A stretch of DNA of 64,000 nt, from assembly GCA_021463145.1 (NCBI GenBank), contig JAJTWZ010000001.1:1-64000 (forward strand), written 5' to 3'. Of this stretch, positions 1 to 11,358 are shown in pieces. Within the stretch, counting starts at the first letter, position 1; every line of letters starts with the position of its first letter. The DNA is from Blastocatellia bacterium (lineage in GTDB: Bacteria > Acidobacteriota > Blastocatellia > UBA7656 > JADIYM01). Both the position numbers and the translations under genes were made by a program. The notes under the pieces are model-generated. The model was not told the DNA's origin. It saw only the letters and a list, made by a program, of their open reading frames with translations, and made no database searches.

Positions 1-105
1 ATTACGCACAAAGGGCTTGTTCCCCCTGGCGTACACGTTCGGAACGACCATCGACACAACGGCAAACAGCATCACCATTGCGTAGAGAGTCTTCTTGAGG
101 CTCAT
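1..105 (-). CDS. Partial CDS (runs off left edge): secreted protein N-terminus, MSLKKTLYAMVMLFAVVSMVVPNVYARGNKPFVRN...
   Basis: ATG at 105 on minus strand, GAAGGAA Shine-Dalgarno-like sequence just upstream, signal-peptide-like N-terminus, open to window edge; not in ORF track because it is truncated. Confidence 0.5.
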   Translation of the reverse strand, partial: MSLKKTLYAMVMLFAVVSMVVPNVYARGNKPFVRN

Positions 106-500
106 TTCCTTCTCCATTCGTGGAAATTACACGTGAGTAACTGAAAGTTAAACTGAATTCGATTGTGTCAGAAAACTCGGCGACAGGTAATATGCACGTT
201 GCGTGCCAGAAGACGGCGGGTCGGTCAGCGATCTGAATTGATTTCAACTAAGAGAATGGCCATAGCCCGAGAGCCTGAAGAGGCCGAAAACTCGAAAAAT
301 CCGAATACAATTGCCGGTATCCGGTGATTCGCAATTGCTTTCGGCCTGACGTTACCGGAGCTGTTCGGTTCTTAAAGCTGAAAGCGATACGCCTCTTTGC
401 CGTCGAACTCTCCAGGACCATACGGCAATACCGGCGCAATTCCGTAAGGCCGACGGCGTCTGGGAGATAGAACGGCGAAAGACCTGAAAGTAAAAGCGGA

Positions 501-1574
501 TCACTTGGCCTTGTGCCGGACGCTATTTATGGACGCCTGTACGGTTTCCGCGAGACCCGCAACTCCGTCCGCCAATACGTCTGTAACGAGCAGGTCGAAG
601 CGGGACCTTATGGCTTCGGCAGCTTCGGCGAAGTATTCCGGGGAACTGCCTTCCGGGTTCAGGGTAATGGCGACGACAGGCGATCCTGATAGCAACTCCG
701 CCGCGGAGATGTGGCGCTCGAGTGTCCGAAGGCCGTATCTGTCGCTGCCGTCGAGGCTGGCGTGGGTCGGCGCGTGCTGCATCACTACTGCGCACGGACG
801 TGCCGTGGTAAGCAGCTCCAGTCCGGATGGGCTGGATGGATTCAACACGCTTCCCTGCCCCTCGAGAACCATCGCTTTCGGTTGCGTCGCACGCCACGCA
901 TCGACGATTTCGCCCTCCAACTCGCCCGCGACATACTTGTGCACGATCGAATCCAGGATGACTGTCCACGGCACTCCCTGGAACCACGACGTCTCGCCGG
1001 TACCAATCATTACCGTCGCCACCCCGGCCGACTGAAGCGCCTCCGTCAGGCGGACCGTCGTCGTGCGCTTGCCAACAACGGAATGGGTTCCGACAACGGC
1101 TATGCGGGCCGCTTCCACGCCTTCAATCTCCCCACTGTATAGACGGAGCTGCGAGATCGGCTTCGGATATCCAACGGACCTGATCCTCGCCGACGACTGC
1201 ATCGTGAGTCCCGGAAACTCAGCGTCGTCGATCAGATAAGGCTTGAGGGCGCTGTCGACGCTGATCCCGGACCTCAACGCATCGCGAATCACTTTCCGGT
1301 ACTGCGGCGGCAGGCGCCCATCGCTCGGGTTCAGTCCGATGACGAGGTAGTCCGGACGATCGCTCAGGGCATCCAGGGCCTGACGAAGGCTGGCGAAAAT
1401 GGGAATGGCCTTCTTCACGCCGCCGATCACGTCACCGGCCAGCCGCCCGGACTGCTGGCTGTCGATGACGCCGAGAATGTCGTAACGGGTACCGAAACGA
1501 ACCAGTCCGTTTGCCGACTTCCCTTCCGGGCGGCCGAATGCCGCCTCACTGAAGATCAGTGCCGTTCCGTCCAT
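501..1574 (-). CDS. DUF1611 / DgcN-family P-loop protein
   Basis: 357 aa; motifs GTHSVVGKRTTT (P-loop-like) and VLEGQGSVLNPS typical of the DUF1611 family. Confidence 0.8.
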   Translation of the reverse strand: MDGTALIFSEAAFGRPEGKSANGLVRFGTRYDILGVIDSQQSGRLAGDVIGGVKKAIPIFASLRQALDALSDRPDYLVIGLNPSDGRLPPQYRKVIRDALRSGISVDSALKPYLIDDAEFPGLTMQSSARIRSVGYPKPISQLRLYSGEIEGVEAARIAVVGTHSVVGKRTTTVRLTEALQSAGVATVMIGTGETSWFQGVPWTVILDSIVHKYVAGELEGEIVDAWRATQPKAMVLEGQGSVLNPSSPSGLELLTTARPCAVVMQHAPTHASLDGSDRYGLRTLERHISAAELLSGSPVVAITLNPEGSSPEYFAEAAEAIRSRFDLLVTDVLADGVAGLAETVQASINSVRHKAK

Positions 1575-1606
1575 CGAAACTCCCCTGCCTCACCGTGCTG
1601 ATACTC

Positions 1607-2011
1607 CTATCGGGCTCGCATTGCGCGGATCAGCGCTTCCATGTGATTGAGGTAGCGCTCGAGTGCAGCGCGGCCGGACCGTGTAATCCGATACTCCGTC
1701 CTGGGCAACCTTCCGTCGAACGACTTGTCGCATGTCACGTAGCCGGCATCCTCGAGCTTTCGAGCATGAACGCTCAAGTTTCCATCTGTCGCGCCCAGCA
1801 ATCGCTTCAGGTCATTGAACGTCAGTACTTCGTTGACGGCGAGCGCGCTGACGATGCCAAGCCGCATCCGCTCGTGAATCAACCGGTCGAGAGTATGCGG
1901 AGCGACGGAATCGGCCCGTTCTCCCGCCAACCCGGGCCTTACAGGCGCAAGCGCCCGCTTGTGGGAACCGTCGTCCGGCACCCGGTCAGCACCGGTACTT
2001 CGCTTAGCCAC
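1607..2011 (-). CDS. Winged-helix transcriptional regulator (HTH, MarR/PadR-like)
   Basis: 134 aa; LTFNDLKRLLGATDGNLSVHARKLEDAGYVTCDKSFDGRLPRTEYRIT is a typical wHTH. Confidence 0.75.
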   Translation of the reverse strand: MAKRSTGADRVPDDGSHKRALAPVRPGLAGERADSVAPHTLDRLIHERMRLGIVSALAVNEVLTFNDLKRLLGATDGNLSVHARKLEDAGYVTCDKSFDGRLPRTEYRITRSGRAALERYLNHMEALIRAMRAR

Positions 2012-2615
2012 CGTGCCTCCTGGCGATCAGAAATCCGAATGCAATATGCAGGATGCCGAAGCCAGCGGCCATCAGGTGATTGCCAAGTACCGGCACAAGC
2101 AAGGCAATACAACCGAGCAGCACGAATGCCGAGCCCATAACGGGAACGCTGCGGACCGAGGATGCCCCGCCAGCCGTGACAGCCGCTCCGTACATAGAGA
2201 GCCACGTTCCCGGCAGCGCCTCCCAGACTTCGCTCCGCAGCAGCGCAAGTGTCAGGACCGCGCCGACAACGAACGGCGGCGCGAACCCGAAAACGAACTT
2301 CCGCCCGGGTCCCGACAGCAACGTTTCATTCGCCCTTCGCAGCTTCACAGCCATTGCTGTTGCCGCAATTGCGATTGCGACACCAGCTTCGCAGAACCAT
2401 ATGACCAGCCACGATCGCACGTCGCGCGTATTCCAGGCCAGGCCCGAGGCAAGCAGTGCAGTCACCCCCATCGCTACTCCGCCCCAGCCGGGAACCGCGG
2501 TGAACGACGATGCATTCGCCATCGTCTCGCGAATGAACCGCAGATTGTCCATCGCACGGTCGTGCAAGGCAGGGGGCCCAGGTGGAACATCGCGCTGGTG
2601 CGAGCTAAGCGGCAC
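2004..2615 (-). CDS. Multi-pass membrane protein, hypothetical; overlaps the wHTH regulator by 8 bp
   Basis: 203 aa, several hydrophobic segments; translationally coupled to the regulator. Confidence 0.6.
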   Translation of the reverse strand: MPLSSHQRDVPPGPPALHDRAMDNLRFIRETMANASSFTAVPGWGGVAMGVTALLASGLAWNTRDVRSWLVIWFCEAGVAIAIAATAMAVKLRRANETLLSGPGRKFVFGFAPPFVVGAVLTLALLRSEVWEALPGTWLSMYGAAVTAGGASSVRSVPVMGSAFVLLGCIALLVPVLGNHLMAAGFGILHIAFGFLIARRHGG

Positions 2616-2759
2616 ACCTGAAGTCTAGCCAGCAAGAGTTCGACCGACAAGTTCATCGCAAGTGGCAGTCCGATGGTCGTTGACTACCGCGGCGCCCGCG
2701 GTTCGCGGTAGACTGCCGCGCGGCGGGCAGCAGCGAACCTTCCGATTGGAGATGCGACC

Positions 2760-3422
2760 GTGAAGTTCTTTCTCGACACAGCAAACTTGAACGAGATCCG
2801 GGAAGCCGCCCGGCTTGGCGTGCTCGATGGCGTCACTACGAATCCATCCCTGGTCGCCAAAGAGGGCAATATCGATTTCCGAGACCACCTTGCCGCGATA
2901 TGCGAAATAGTGGACGGACCCGTCAACGGCGAGGTCGTATCGCTCGACACCGAGGGCATGCTCCGCGAAGGCCACGAGCTCGTGAAAATTCACAAGAACA
3001 TCGTGGTAAAACTGCCGACCACCGCCGCTGGAATCCGCGCCTGCAAGGCGCTCTCCGACGAAGGCATCAGGACGAACATGACGCTCGTCTTTTCCGCGCC
3101 ACAGGCCCTCATCGTCGCCAAGGCGGGAGCCGCTTACGTCAGTCCTTTCGTCGGCCGTCTCGACGACATCGGCCAGGACGGAATGGAACTGATTGCGGAG
3201 ATCGTGGACATCTACGGCAACTACAACTTCTCAACAGAGGTACTGGTCGCGTCGATCCGCCATCCGATTCACATCACCCAGGCCGCCAGAATGGGCGCCG
3301 ACATTGCGACGATGCCCTACAAGGTCATCGAACAGCTTCTCAAGCATCCATTGACAGACATCGGACTCGAGAAATTCCTGAAGGACTGGGAAGCGACACA
3401 GGGAGCGGCGAACCGCGCATGA
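2760..3422 (+). CDS. Transaldolase / fructose-6-phosphate aldolase family
   Basis: [35 protein letters not shown] signature; GTG start. Confidence 0.93.
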   Translation: MKFFLDTANLNEIREAARLGVLDGVTTNPSLVAKEGNIDFRDHLAAICEIVDGPVNGEVVSLDTEGMLREGHELVKIHKNIVVKLPTTAAGIRACKALSDEGIRTNMTLVFSAPQALIVAKAGAAYVSPFVGRLDDIGQDGMELIAEIVDIYGNYNFSTEVLVASIRHPIHITQAARMGADIATMPYKVIEQLLKHPLTDIGLEKFLKDWEATQGAANRA

Positions 3423-4639
3423 CCTCGAGCGCCGAGTACCTGGCCGGTCGAATCTCCGAGACGGCGCGGCGCCTCCGGCCCAACGCAATTCGAGCCATGG
3501 CGCCGTTGCTCACTCGCCCCGGGCTCATTTCGTTTGCGGGCGGCGTCCCAAGTGCCGCGACATTTCCGGCCGACGCAATAGCTCGGATCGCGGCACGGCT
3601 CATTCGTGAGGAGGGATCCCGCGTCCTCCAGTACGGAATGACGAGGGGGAATCGCGAACTGGCCGGCTTCGTCGTGGATCGCCTTCGTGCTAAGGGCATT
3701 TCGTGGACTTCGCCCGAGAGCTTGCTGCTGACAAGCGGTTCCCAACAGGCGCTGGACCTGCTGTCGCGAGTGCTCGTCGATCCCGGCGACGTCGTTTTCT
3801 GCGAGCTTCCCAGTTACATCGGGGGGCTCTCCTCGCTGTGGGCAGCCGGGGGCGATCTAGTGGGAATCAGTCTCGGAGACGACGGTCCCGACCTCGACGA
3901 ACTCGAGCGTAGGGTCCTGGCCGTGCGGTCCGGGGGACGCACGGCGCGCCTCGTTTATACGATTCCCACGTTTCAGAATCCTTCAGGCATCACGGCAAGC
4001 GCTTCGTCACGCGCGGCTCTCGTCGAGTTGGCAGAGAAGCTCGACCTGCTCGTCATCGAAGACGATCCGTACAGCGAGGTCTACTTCGACGCTTCGGCCC
4101 CTCCCCCCGCCTCTCTTGCGTCAATGGATACCGGCGGCCGTGTGATCTACCTCGGAAGTCTGTCGAAAGTACTGTGCCCCGGACTGCGCGCGGCGTGGGT
4201 GGTGGCGAACCCGGAGATTTCGCGTTACCTGGAACTGGCGAAAGAAGGCGCCGACCTTTGCTCGTCGACGCTCGATCACGCAATTGCGGCCGAGGCGCTC
4301 CGCGAGGGGCTCGTCGACGACCGGCTTCCCGGCATCAGGAGCTTCTATGCCGAACGATGCGCTGCAATGCTCGCGGCCCTTCAGCGGGAAGCCGTTCCAG
4401 GTTGCTCCTGGACGCTTCCAACCGGCGGCTTGTTCGTCTGGGTGACTCTGCCTGGATCCTGCGACGCCCGCCAGATGCTGGACGCGTGCGTGGACGCCGG
4501 AGTCGCGTACGTGCCTGGACAGCCCTTTTTCGTGGATGGAAGCGGCGCGAATACGCTTCGCCTCGCCTTCTCGAAGGAAGACCCGGACGCAATCGACGCC
4601 GGAATCACTTCCCTGTTTAGAATCGTGGCAGCCGGATGA
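3419..4639 (+). CDS. PLP-dependent aminotransferase class I/II (2-aminoadipate/MocR-like aminotransferase family)
   Basis: Start [10 protein letters not shown] overlaps the preceding stop (ATGA); [14 protein letters not shown] lysine motif; longer ORF-track start (2900) rejected. Confidence 0.88.
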   Translation: MTSSAEYLAGRISETARRLRPNAIRAMAPLLTRPGLISFAGGVPSAATFPADAIARIAARLIREEGSRVLQYGMTRGNRELAGFVVDRLRAKGISWTSPESLLLTSGSQQALDLLSRVLVDPGDVVFCELPSYIGGLSSLWAAGGDLVGISLGDDGPDLDELERRVLAVRSGGRTARLVYTIPTFQNPSGITASASSRAALVELAEKLDLLVIEDDPYSEVYFDASAPPPASLASMDTGGRVIYLGSLSKVLCPGLRAAWVVANPEISRYLELAKEGADLCSSTLDHAIAAEALREGLVDDRLPGIRSFYAERCAAMLAALQREAVPGCSWTLPTGGLFVWVTLPGSCDARQMLDACVDAGVAYVPGQPFFVDGSGANTLRLAFSKEDPDAIDAGITSLFRIVAAG

Positions 4640-5094
4640 ACGACTGGCGCGATAACCTCGTCACGGATGTCGACGGCATTGCGAAAATCCTGGACGCCGC
4701 CAGCCGCATTGCCGTCCTCGGGATCAAGACCGAAGCACAGGCGGGCCAACCTGCGATCGAGGTTCCGAGGTACATGCTCGAACACGGGTTCGACATCGTG
4801 CCGGTACCGGTCTACTTTCCAGAAGTGACGACTATTCTAGGCCAACCCGTTGTGAGGCGCCTGGCCGACATCGATCCTCCGGTCCACATAGTCAACGTTT
4901 TCCGCCGATCCGCCGATGTCGCCGCTCACGTCGACGACATACTCGCCGCAAGTCCGGCGTGTGTCTGGCTGCAAGTCGGTATTTCGGACGATGCCGCAGC
5001 CGAAATCCTGGCGCGAGCCGGCATCAGGGTCGTGCAGAGTAGATGCATCATGGTGGACCACGCCAAGCTGGCACGCGGGTCCGCTTCGCGGTGA
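4636..5094 (+). CDS. CoA-binding protein (YccU family)
   Basis: 152 aa, IAVLGIKTEAQAGQPAIEVPRYMLEHGFDIVPVPV; ATGA overlap with upstream gene. Confidence 0.85.
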   Translation: MNDWRDNLVTDVDGIAKILDAASRIAVLGIKTEAQAGQPAIEVPRYMLEHGFDIVPVPVYFPEVTTILGQPVVRRLADIDPPVHIVNVFRRSADVAAHVDDILAASPACVWLQVGISDDAAAEILARAGIRVVQSRCIMVDHAKLARGSASR

Positions 5095-5191
5095 GCGGGC
5101 GTCACCTGACTCGCCGGATTTCCATCCAACGGAGAAACCTCCCCGACCGGCCGCGCTGATGCGCACGAACCCGGAGAAAGATGACGACAGG

Positions 5192-5803
5192 ATGCCTCCC
5201 ACTCTCTATATCTCGCTGGACGTCGAAGCGAGCGGTCCCGTTCCGGGAATGTTCAATCTGCTGGCGATCGGCGCCTGCTCACTCGTCGACGACGGATCAG
5301 AAGCACGATTGCTCGAATCCGCGGAGCACGAATTCAAGATTCTGATCCGGCCAATTCCCGGGGCCCAGAACGATCCCGAAGCGCTCAAGTTCGCCGGGGG
5401 ACTGGTGCCGGAGGAGCTCGAGACGACTGGTGAGGAGCCGCGCGTCGCCTTGCTCGCTCTCAACGAGTGGATCGAGCGCGAACGCGTCGCCGCGAATGCA
5501 AGCCGGCCGCATTTCCTGGCGCACGCCGCAAGTTTCGACTGGATGTACATGCGCTGGTACTACCAGAAGTTCGGCGTGAGTTGTCCGTTCGGGTTCGCCG
5601 GTGTCGACATCAAGGCCTTTGCGATGGGCTCACTCGGCATCTCTTGGGAAGAGACGTCGAAGGACGCGCTTGGCCGGCGCGCCGGTCTGGAATCCGTCGA
5701 TCCGCTTCGCCTGCACGATCCGCTCTACGACGCTCACTACCAGGCGCGGCTTTTCTGCGCGTTGTTGAACGCAAGGCGTCGAATGACGTCGTCCGCGGGC
5801 TAG
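5192..5803 (+). CDS. DEDDh 3'-5' exonuclease (RNase T/exonuclease-like)
   Basis: YISLDVEASGPVPGMFNLLAIGACSLV ... HDPLYDAHYQARLF; start could also be ATG at 5159. Confidence 0.75.
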   Translation: MPPTLYISLDVEASGPVPGMFNLLAIGACSLVDDGSEARLLESAEHEFKILIRPIPGAQNDPEALKFAGGLVPEELETTGEEPRVALLALNEWIERERVAANASRPHFLAHAASFDWMYMRWYYQKFGVSCPFGFAGVDIKAFAMGSLGISWEETSKDALGRRAGLESVDPLRLHDPLYDAHYQARLFCALLNARRRMTSSAG

Positions 5804-5821
5804 ACGCGACGTGGAGGCAAC

Positions 5822-7852
5822 GTGAGCGATCTCGGCGAGGCGCGGTCGGTGCTGGAACGAGTCTTCGGGTTCCGGGACTTTCGCGAGGGCCAGGACGATG
5901 TGGTTCGCGCCGTACTTGCCGGCGAGAATGCGCTGGTGGTAATGCCGACCGGGGGCGGCAAATCGCTCTGCTACCAGTTGCCGGCCATTGTTCGCGAAGG
6001 GACGGCGCTCGTCGTCTCGCCGCTGATCGCTCTGATGAAGGACCAGACCGACTCGCTCGCCGAGCGCGGCATTCCGGCAACGATCATCAATTCGACGGTC
6101 ACTCCCGGCGAAATCGCGAAGCGATTGCGGGCAATGCGAGGCGGAGCTTTCAAACTCGTCTACGTCGCGCCCGAGCGGTTTCGCAGCGAGCGGTTCGTCG
6201 AGGCGGCGGCCGACAGCAGTATCTCGCTCGTGGCCATCGACGAGGCCCACTGCATTTCGGAATGGGGCCACGACTTCCGCCCCGACTACCGGATGCTGGG
6301 CGCAAGCCTGAATCGGATCGGGAGTCCGCAGGTTCTGGCCCTCACCGCCACCGCCACCGCCGAAGTCAGAGCCGACATAGCGAAGCAACTCGTCCTTGGG
6401 GACGCGCGCCACTTCATTGCCGGGTTCGACCGGCCGAACCTCGCCCTTCGGGTTGTTCCAACGGCAAGGGAGCGCGACAAGCTCACCGAGGCCGTTGCGC
6501 TGGTTCGCGAAGCCGGCGGCACGGGAATCGTATATGCCGCCACGCGAAAGGCCGTCGACTCGGCGGCCGCTCAACTGGCATCGGCGGGAATTCGGACTGT
6601 CGCCTACCACGCTGGACTTTCGGACCGGGCGCGCGTCGCCGCCCAGGACGCCTTTAGAGCCGGAGACGTCGATGCGATCGTCGCCACCAACGCGTTCGGC
6701 ATGGGAATCGACAAGCCCGACATCCGCTTCGTGATCCACTGGCACATTCCCGGTTCCATCGAGGCCTACTATCAGGAAATCGGACGCGCTGGCCGCGACG
6801 GTCTACCGTCGACGTGCGCGCTGCTCTTCAATTACGCGGATACGCGCCATCAGCAGTTTTTCATCGATGGCAGCTTTCCGTCTCCCGACACCGTCACGGC
6901 GGTATACGCCGCGATCGTCGGGCTCAATGCTACCGGCCGCGAGCCGACGACGGCCTCTGTGGCAAGTCGCGTGGCGCTGAAGAACGAGATGAGCCTGAGC
7001 GCCGCTCTCGCGATGCTGGAGCGCGCCGGGCACATCGAACGCGTGGCGGCACCGGAGGGCGGGGACCGGTTCGCACGGTCCATTCGCCTGCTCGACGCGA
7101 AGCCGGCGAGAGTGCTGCGTATCAATCGGCCCGAGGTTGCGGCCCGCGCGGCTTCCGAGCAGAGGAAGCTCCGGCGGATGGTCGACTTCGCATACTCCGA
7201 CAAGTGCCTGCGAGCGTTCATCCTCCGTTATTTCGGTGATCGAAAGCAGATCGGCGAATGTGGCACTTGCAGCGTATGCGTGCCGGCTGCCCGCATTTCG
7301 CGGAATCACGCGCAGACGCGCGCGCGGGGGGTCGCCGATCGGATGATTCTGGAGTGCGCGCCGACCGGCGATTCTCTCAGGGAGCACCTTCGTCAGACAC
7401 GCAGCGATCGTGACGACCAGTCCGCGCGTGAAGTCGCAATCGGAGCTTCGGACCCCGAGCCGGCCAGCACCGCCACGCTCGGCGAACACCAGACTCTCGT
7501 CGTGCGAAAGGTGCTCTCCTGTGTCGCCCGGCTCAACGGCCGGTTCGGCAAGAGCACGGTGACGCGCGTCCTCGCGGGATCGAAGGCGAAGAAGCTGGCT
7601 GACGCCGGACTCACGAACCTCTCGACGTTCGGGCTTCTCAGCGAGATGACCGTCGACGAACTCGGATCCTGGTGCGATGCGCTCGTAGCCGGGGGACTCG
7701 TCAGCGTCTCGCCCGGCGCATACCCGACGATGTCGCTGACATCAGCCGGACGTGACGCCATGCGCGGGACGGTCCCGATTTCACTGGATCTGCGGCGCTT
7801 CGGTCTGTCGCGGTCCGGGCTTCCGCCTGTCGCGCCGGAACGCCCCCGATAG
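5822..7852 (+). CDS. recQ: RecQ-family ATP-dependent DNA helicase
   Basis: [42 protein letters not shown], and zinc-binding CGTCSVC. Confidence 0.95.
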   Translation: MSDLGEARSVLERVFGFRDFREGQDDVVRAVLAGENALVVMPTGGGKSLCYQLPAIVREGTALVVSPLIALMKDQTDSLAERGIPATIINSTVTPGEIAKRLRAMRGGAFKLVYVAPERFRSERFVEAAADSSISLVAIDEAHCISEWGHDFRPDYRMLGASLNRIGSPQVLALTATATAEVRADIAKQLVLGDARHFIAGFDRPNLALRVVPTARERDKLTEAVALVREAGGTGIVYAATRKAVDSAAAQLASAGIRTVAYHAGLSDRARVAAQDAFRAGDVDAIVATNAFGMGIDKPDIRFVIHWHIPGSIEAYYQEIGRAGRDGLPSTCALLFNYADTRHQQFFIDGSFPSPDTVTAVYAAIVGLNATGREPTTASVASRVALKNEMSLSAALAMLERAGHIERVAAPEGGDRFARSIRLLDAKPARVLRINRPEVAARAASEQRKLRRMVDFAYSDKCLRAFILRYFGDRKQIGECGTCSVCVPAARISRNHAQTRARGVADRMILECAPTGDSLREHLRQTRSDRDDQSAREVAIGASDPEPASTATLGEHQTLVVRKVLSCVARLNGRFGKSTVTRVLAGSKAKKLADAGLTNLSTFGLLSEMTVDELGSWCDALVAGGLVSVSPGAYPTMSLTSAGRDAMRGTVPISLDLRRFGLSRSGLPPVAPERPR

Positions 7853-7871
7853 GCCCCCGGTACTGTGCTGG

Positions 7872-7877
7872 TATACT
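7872..7877 (+). promoter_or_regulatory. Extended -10 element (TGG-TATACT) upstream of thiolase
   Basis: tgctgGTATACTcgc; Shine-Dalgarno-like ctggagg before ATG 7921; no clear -35. Confidence 0.4.
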
Positions 7878-7920
7878 CGCGGGTTCGTCCCAATATCTCT
7901 CCTCTGGAGGCAGTGACATC

Positions 7921-9099
7921 ATGCAGGACGCATTCATAGTTTCCGGCGCCAGAACGCCGGTAGGAAAGTTCCAGGGCACGCTCTCGCCCTTCAAGGCGCC
8001 GGAACTCGGCGGCTTCGCGATTCGTGCTGCAATCGAGCGCGCGGGTCTCGATGCCAGCGAGGTAGAAGAAGTCATCATGGGCTGCGTCCTGCAGGCTGGA
8101 CTGGGTCAGAACCCCGCGCGCCAGGCAGCGTTGAAGGCCGGATGCTCGAGCTCGGTTGGCGCACTCACGATTAACAAGGTCTGCGGCTCGGGGCTGAAGG
8201 CAGTCGGACTGGCGGCGAACGCGATCGCGCTTGGCGAGTCCGACGTTGTCGTCGGCGGCGGTATGGAGTCGATGACGAATGCTCCGTACCTGCTTCCGAA
8301 TGCACGGCAGGGATACCGCCTCGGAAACGGCACGCTCGTTGACGCGATGATCAACGATGGGCTCTGGTGCGCGATGGACAACTGGCACATGGGTAACACC
8401 GGCGAGTACGTCGCCGAGAAGTACGGTATCTCGCGCGAAGAACAGGACGCCTTCGCGGTGAACTCGCATCGAAAGGCCGCCGCGGCTATGGAGGCGGGGC
8501 GGCTGTCGGATGAAATCGTCCCCGTCGCGATTCCCCAGAAGAAGGGCGATCCGATCCTGTTCTCCGTTGACGAGTCGGTTCGTGCCGACACCAGCGTCGA
8601 AGCTCTCGCAAAGCTTCGACCTGCTTTCCAGAAGGACGGGACGGTAACCGCCGGCAACGCGCCTGGAGTCAACGACGCCGGCGCGGCCGTCGTCGTCACG
8701 AACGCCGCTGGAGTGCAGCGCCTCGGTCGCGATCCGCTCGCACGCGTCGTCGCCCAGGCGACGAGCGGAATGGAACCGAAGCTCGTGATGATGGCGCCGG
8801 TTGAGGCGGTGAAAAAGGTGCTGGCAAAGACGGGCTGGCAACGTGGGGACGTCGATCTCGTGGAACTCAACGAGGCATTCTCGGTTCAGGCGCTTGCGGT
8901 CACACGCGAGCTCGAACTCGACCCCGAGCGAGTAAACGTCAATGGCGGCGCGGTTGCGATCGGCCATCCTATCGGTGCGAGCGGAACGCGCGTCCTCGTC
9001 ACGCTCCTGTACGAAATGCAGCGGCGGGGAGCCAGGCGCGGCATCGCGGCGCTCTGCCTCGGCGGCGGGAATGCCGTAGCGATGGCCGTCGAACGGTAA
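7921..9099 (+). CDS. Acetyl-CoA C-acetyltransferase (thiolase)
   Basis: 392 aa; [49 protein letters not shown]. Confidence 0.95.
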   Translation: MQDAFIVSGARTPVGKFQGTLSPFKAPELGGFAIRAAIERAGLDASEVEEVIMGCVLQAGLGQNPARQAALKAGCSSSVGALTINKVCGSGLKAVGLAANAIALGESDVVVGGGMESMTNAPYLLPNARQGYRLGNGTLVDAMINDGLWCAMDNWHMGNTGEYVAEKYGISREEQDAFAVNSHRKAAAAMEAGRLSDEIVPVAIPQKKGDPILFSVDESVRADTSVEALAKLRPAFQKDGTVTAGNAPGVNDAGAAVVVTNAAGVQRLGRDPLARVVAQATSGMEPKLVMMAPVEAVKKVLAKTGWQRGDVDLVELNEAFSVQALAVTRELELDPERVNVNGGAVAIGHPIGASGTRVLVTLLYEMQRRGARRGIAALCLGGGNAVAMAVER

Positions 9100-9146
9100 A
9101 GAAACGGGCAACGAGGGCCGATGAATCGAGAGGAGAATCAGACAAA

Positions 9147-10004
9147 GTGTCACACGAGATCAGCACATTCGGCGTAGTCGGCGCCGGCACCATGGGAAAC
9201 GGCATAGCGCAGACGGCCGCGAGGGCTGGGCTCTCGGTCATTCTGCGCGATGTCGAGCAGCGCTTCATCGATCGTGGAATAGCCGCGATCGACAAGAGCC
9301 TTCAGCGTGACGTCGATAAGGAGCGACTGACGGCCGACGGCAAGGCCGAAATCCTGGGGCGGATCGCGACGACCACCGGACTCGAATCATTCTCGGAAGC
9401 CGACATCGTAGTCGAGGCCATCACCGAGGACCTTGCGGTCAAGACAGATCTATTTCGTTCGCTCGATCGCATTGCGCGACCGGGAGTGATCCTCGCGAGC
9501 AACACTTCGTCGATATCGATCACGAAGCTCGCGGCTTCAACGTCGCGGCCGGAACGTTTCATCGGAATGCATTTCATGAATCCGGTACCGGTGATGAAGC
9601 TGGTCGAAATCATCCGTGGAGTTGCGACGGCCGACGAGACCTATGCGGACGTGAAGGCTCTGTCCGAGCGCATGGGAAAAACGCCGGTCGAGGTGAACGA
9701 TGCGCCCGGTTTCGTGTCGAATCGTGTCCTGATGCCGATGATCAACGAGGCAATCTTCTGCGTCTACGAGGGTGTCGGAACACCCGAGTCGATAGATGAG
9801 GTAATGAAGCTGGGGATGAACCACCCGATGGGACCGCTCACACTCGCCGACTTCATCGGGCTCGACGTCTGTTTGGCGATAATGAATGTGCTCTACGACG
9901 GGTTCAACGATTCGAAGTACCGTCCGTGCCCCCTGTTGAAGAAATACGTCGACGCGGGATGGCTCGGCCGGAAGTCGGGTCGCGGCTTCTATGTTTATGG
10001 ATGA
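9147..10004 (+). CDS. hbd: 3-hydroxybutyryl-CoA dehydrogenase
   Basis: [41 protein letters not shown]; adjacent to thiolase. Confidence 0.93.
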   Translation: MSHEISTFGVVGAGTMGNGIAQTAARAGLSVILRDVEQRFIDRGIAAIDKSLQRDVDKERLTADGKAEILGRIATTTGLESFSEADIVVEAITEDLAVKTDLFRSLDRIARPGVILASNTSSISITKLAASTSRPERFIGMHFMNPVPVMKLVEIIRGVATADETYADVKALSERMGKTPVEVNDAPGFVSNRVLMPMINEAIFCVYEGVGTPESIDEVMKLGMNHPMGPLTLADFIGLDVCLAIMNVLYDGFNDSKYRPCPLLKKYVDAGWLGRKSGRGFYVYG

Positions 10005-10071
10005 GATGTTCAATGAGAAGTGGCTTGAAATTGCGCGAATCGACGTTCGCGGAAAGTTGTAGAATGCCAGC

Positions 10072-11298
10072 GTGAGGATTCTCTGTCAGAACTGTGCGAC
10101 TCCGAATCCGGGAAGCCAGGCGCTATGCGTCCGGTGCCGGGCGCAGTTGCACATCGTCACGATTCCGCGACGTCATCGGCACCTGTTCGCCGAGCCCGAC
10201 GGAATCGAGGAGCACATCCTGGAGCGCATCTCGACGCTGGAGACGGAACTCGAGAAGTTGCGAGCGCGCAACGATCGCCTGCTGGACCTCGTTCATCGGC
10301 AGGCCAACGCGAGCTTCAACGACCGCGCTCTGCTCGACGCCGTGGTCTCGTTGCTCGAGGAGCACTCCGGACTCGACACGGACGCAGTCGAGCTTCGCTG
10401 GCGACAGCTGGTCGACCGCTATTCGGAAGAACTCGACGAACGGGACAGGCTCGAGGAGCGGTCTCGAGAGATCTCTCTCGCGTATGGCGGAACCGACAGG
10501 CCTTCGTTCGATCGGCTCGTCGACGACGGAATGCAACTGGTGCTCGGAGGCGACGAACGGCGCGGAGTCCGGCGTCTCGAGAAAGCGCTGCTGCTCGATC
10601 CGGCGAACGGCCCCCTGGGCAAGTTCCTCGGCGAGCACTTTTTCTTTGCCGGCCGGCCTTCGCTCGCTCGACACTACCTGGAGCGCGCAGCGTCGAACGA
10701 GCCGCGAAACACTCACGTTGCGTTGATGCTCGGTGTCGTGTGCGGTGATGACGGCGAAACGGAGTCTGCCCGTCTGCACTTCGAAAGGGCGCTGGCCCTG
10801 CGAAAGGACTCCTTTCTTGCTCATTACGGACTTGGCAGGCTGCACGCCGTCGAGGGCAGATTCCGCGAGGCCCTGGTCCATTTCAAACGCGCGCTCACGC
10901 TGAGTCCGTCGGCCGAGATGCACTACCTGGTCGGAAGGATCTACCTCGAGCAAGAGCGGGTCGACGTTGCCGAACGGCATCTTAGAAAAGCGGTGGATCT
11001 CGATCCTACTTTCGACCAGGCCCTCTACCACCTTGGCCTGATCCTCATGCGGCAGTCGGACGTGACTCGCGCCCGCGAGCTCTTTCTGGCGGCGGCCGAG
11101 GTCAATCCCGATGAGCGCCGCTACCGCACGGCGATCTCGGCCAAATCGGCAAAGCGGCTGGTCTCGCTTCCGGTCTTCGGACCCGGACGCATCGCGAAGC
11201 GGCGTTCCATTACGAATGGCGATGCTCGATTTACCCTGCTGGTAATGCAGACCCTTGCCGACGACGCGTTCGGATCCCTGCCTGGCGCCGGGAAATGA
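10072..11298 (+). CDS. Zinc-ribbon + TPR-repeat protein
   Basis: N-terminal CQNCATPNPGSQALCVRC; tetratricopeptide repeats. Confidence 0.8.
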   Translation: MRILCQNCATPNPGSQALCVRCRAQLHIVTIPRRHRHLFAEPDGIEEHILERISTLETELEKLRARNDRLLDLVHRQANASFNDRALLDAVVSLLEEHSGLDTDAVELRWRQLVDRYSEELDERDRLEERSREISLAYGGTDRPSFDRLVDDGMQLVLGGDERRGVRRLEKALLLDPANGPLGKFLGEHFFFAGRPSLARHYLERAASNEPRNTHVALMLGVVCGDDGETESARLHFERALALRKDSFLAHYGLGRLHAVEGRFREALVHFKRALTLSPSAEMHYLVGRIYLEQERVDVAERHLRKAVDLDPTFDQALYHLGLILMRQSDVTRARELFLAAAEVNPDERRYRTAISAKSAKRLVSLPVFGPGRIAKRRSITNGDARFTLLVMQTLADDAFGSLPGAGK

Positions 11299-11358
11299 CG
11301 TTCGAACCCTGACCCCGACTTCCTGGAACAGCATTCCAATCCCGGAGAATCCGTTCAC

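Noticed and set aside
5467-6657. 396-aa plus-strand ORF
   Set aside because: Out of frame over exonuclease and recQ; Arg/Ala/Gly-rich shadow translation
7393-9153. 586-aa minus-strand ORF
   Set aside because: Antisense to recQ 3' end and the thiolase gene; low-complexity Arg-rich translation typical of high-GC shadow ORFs
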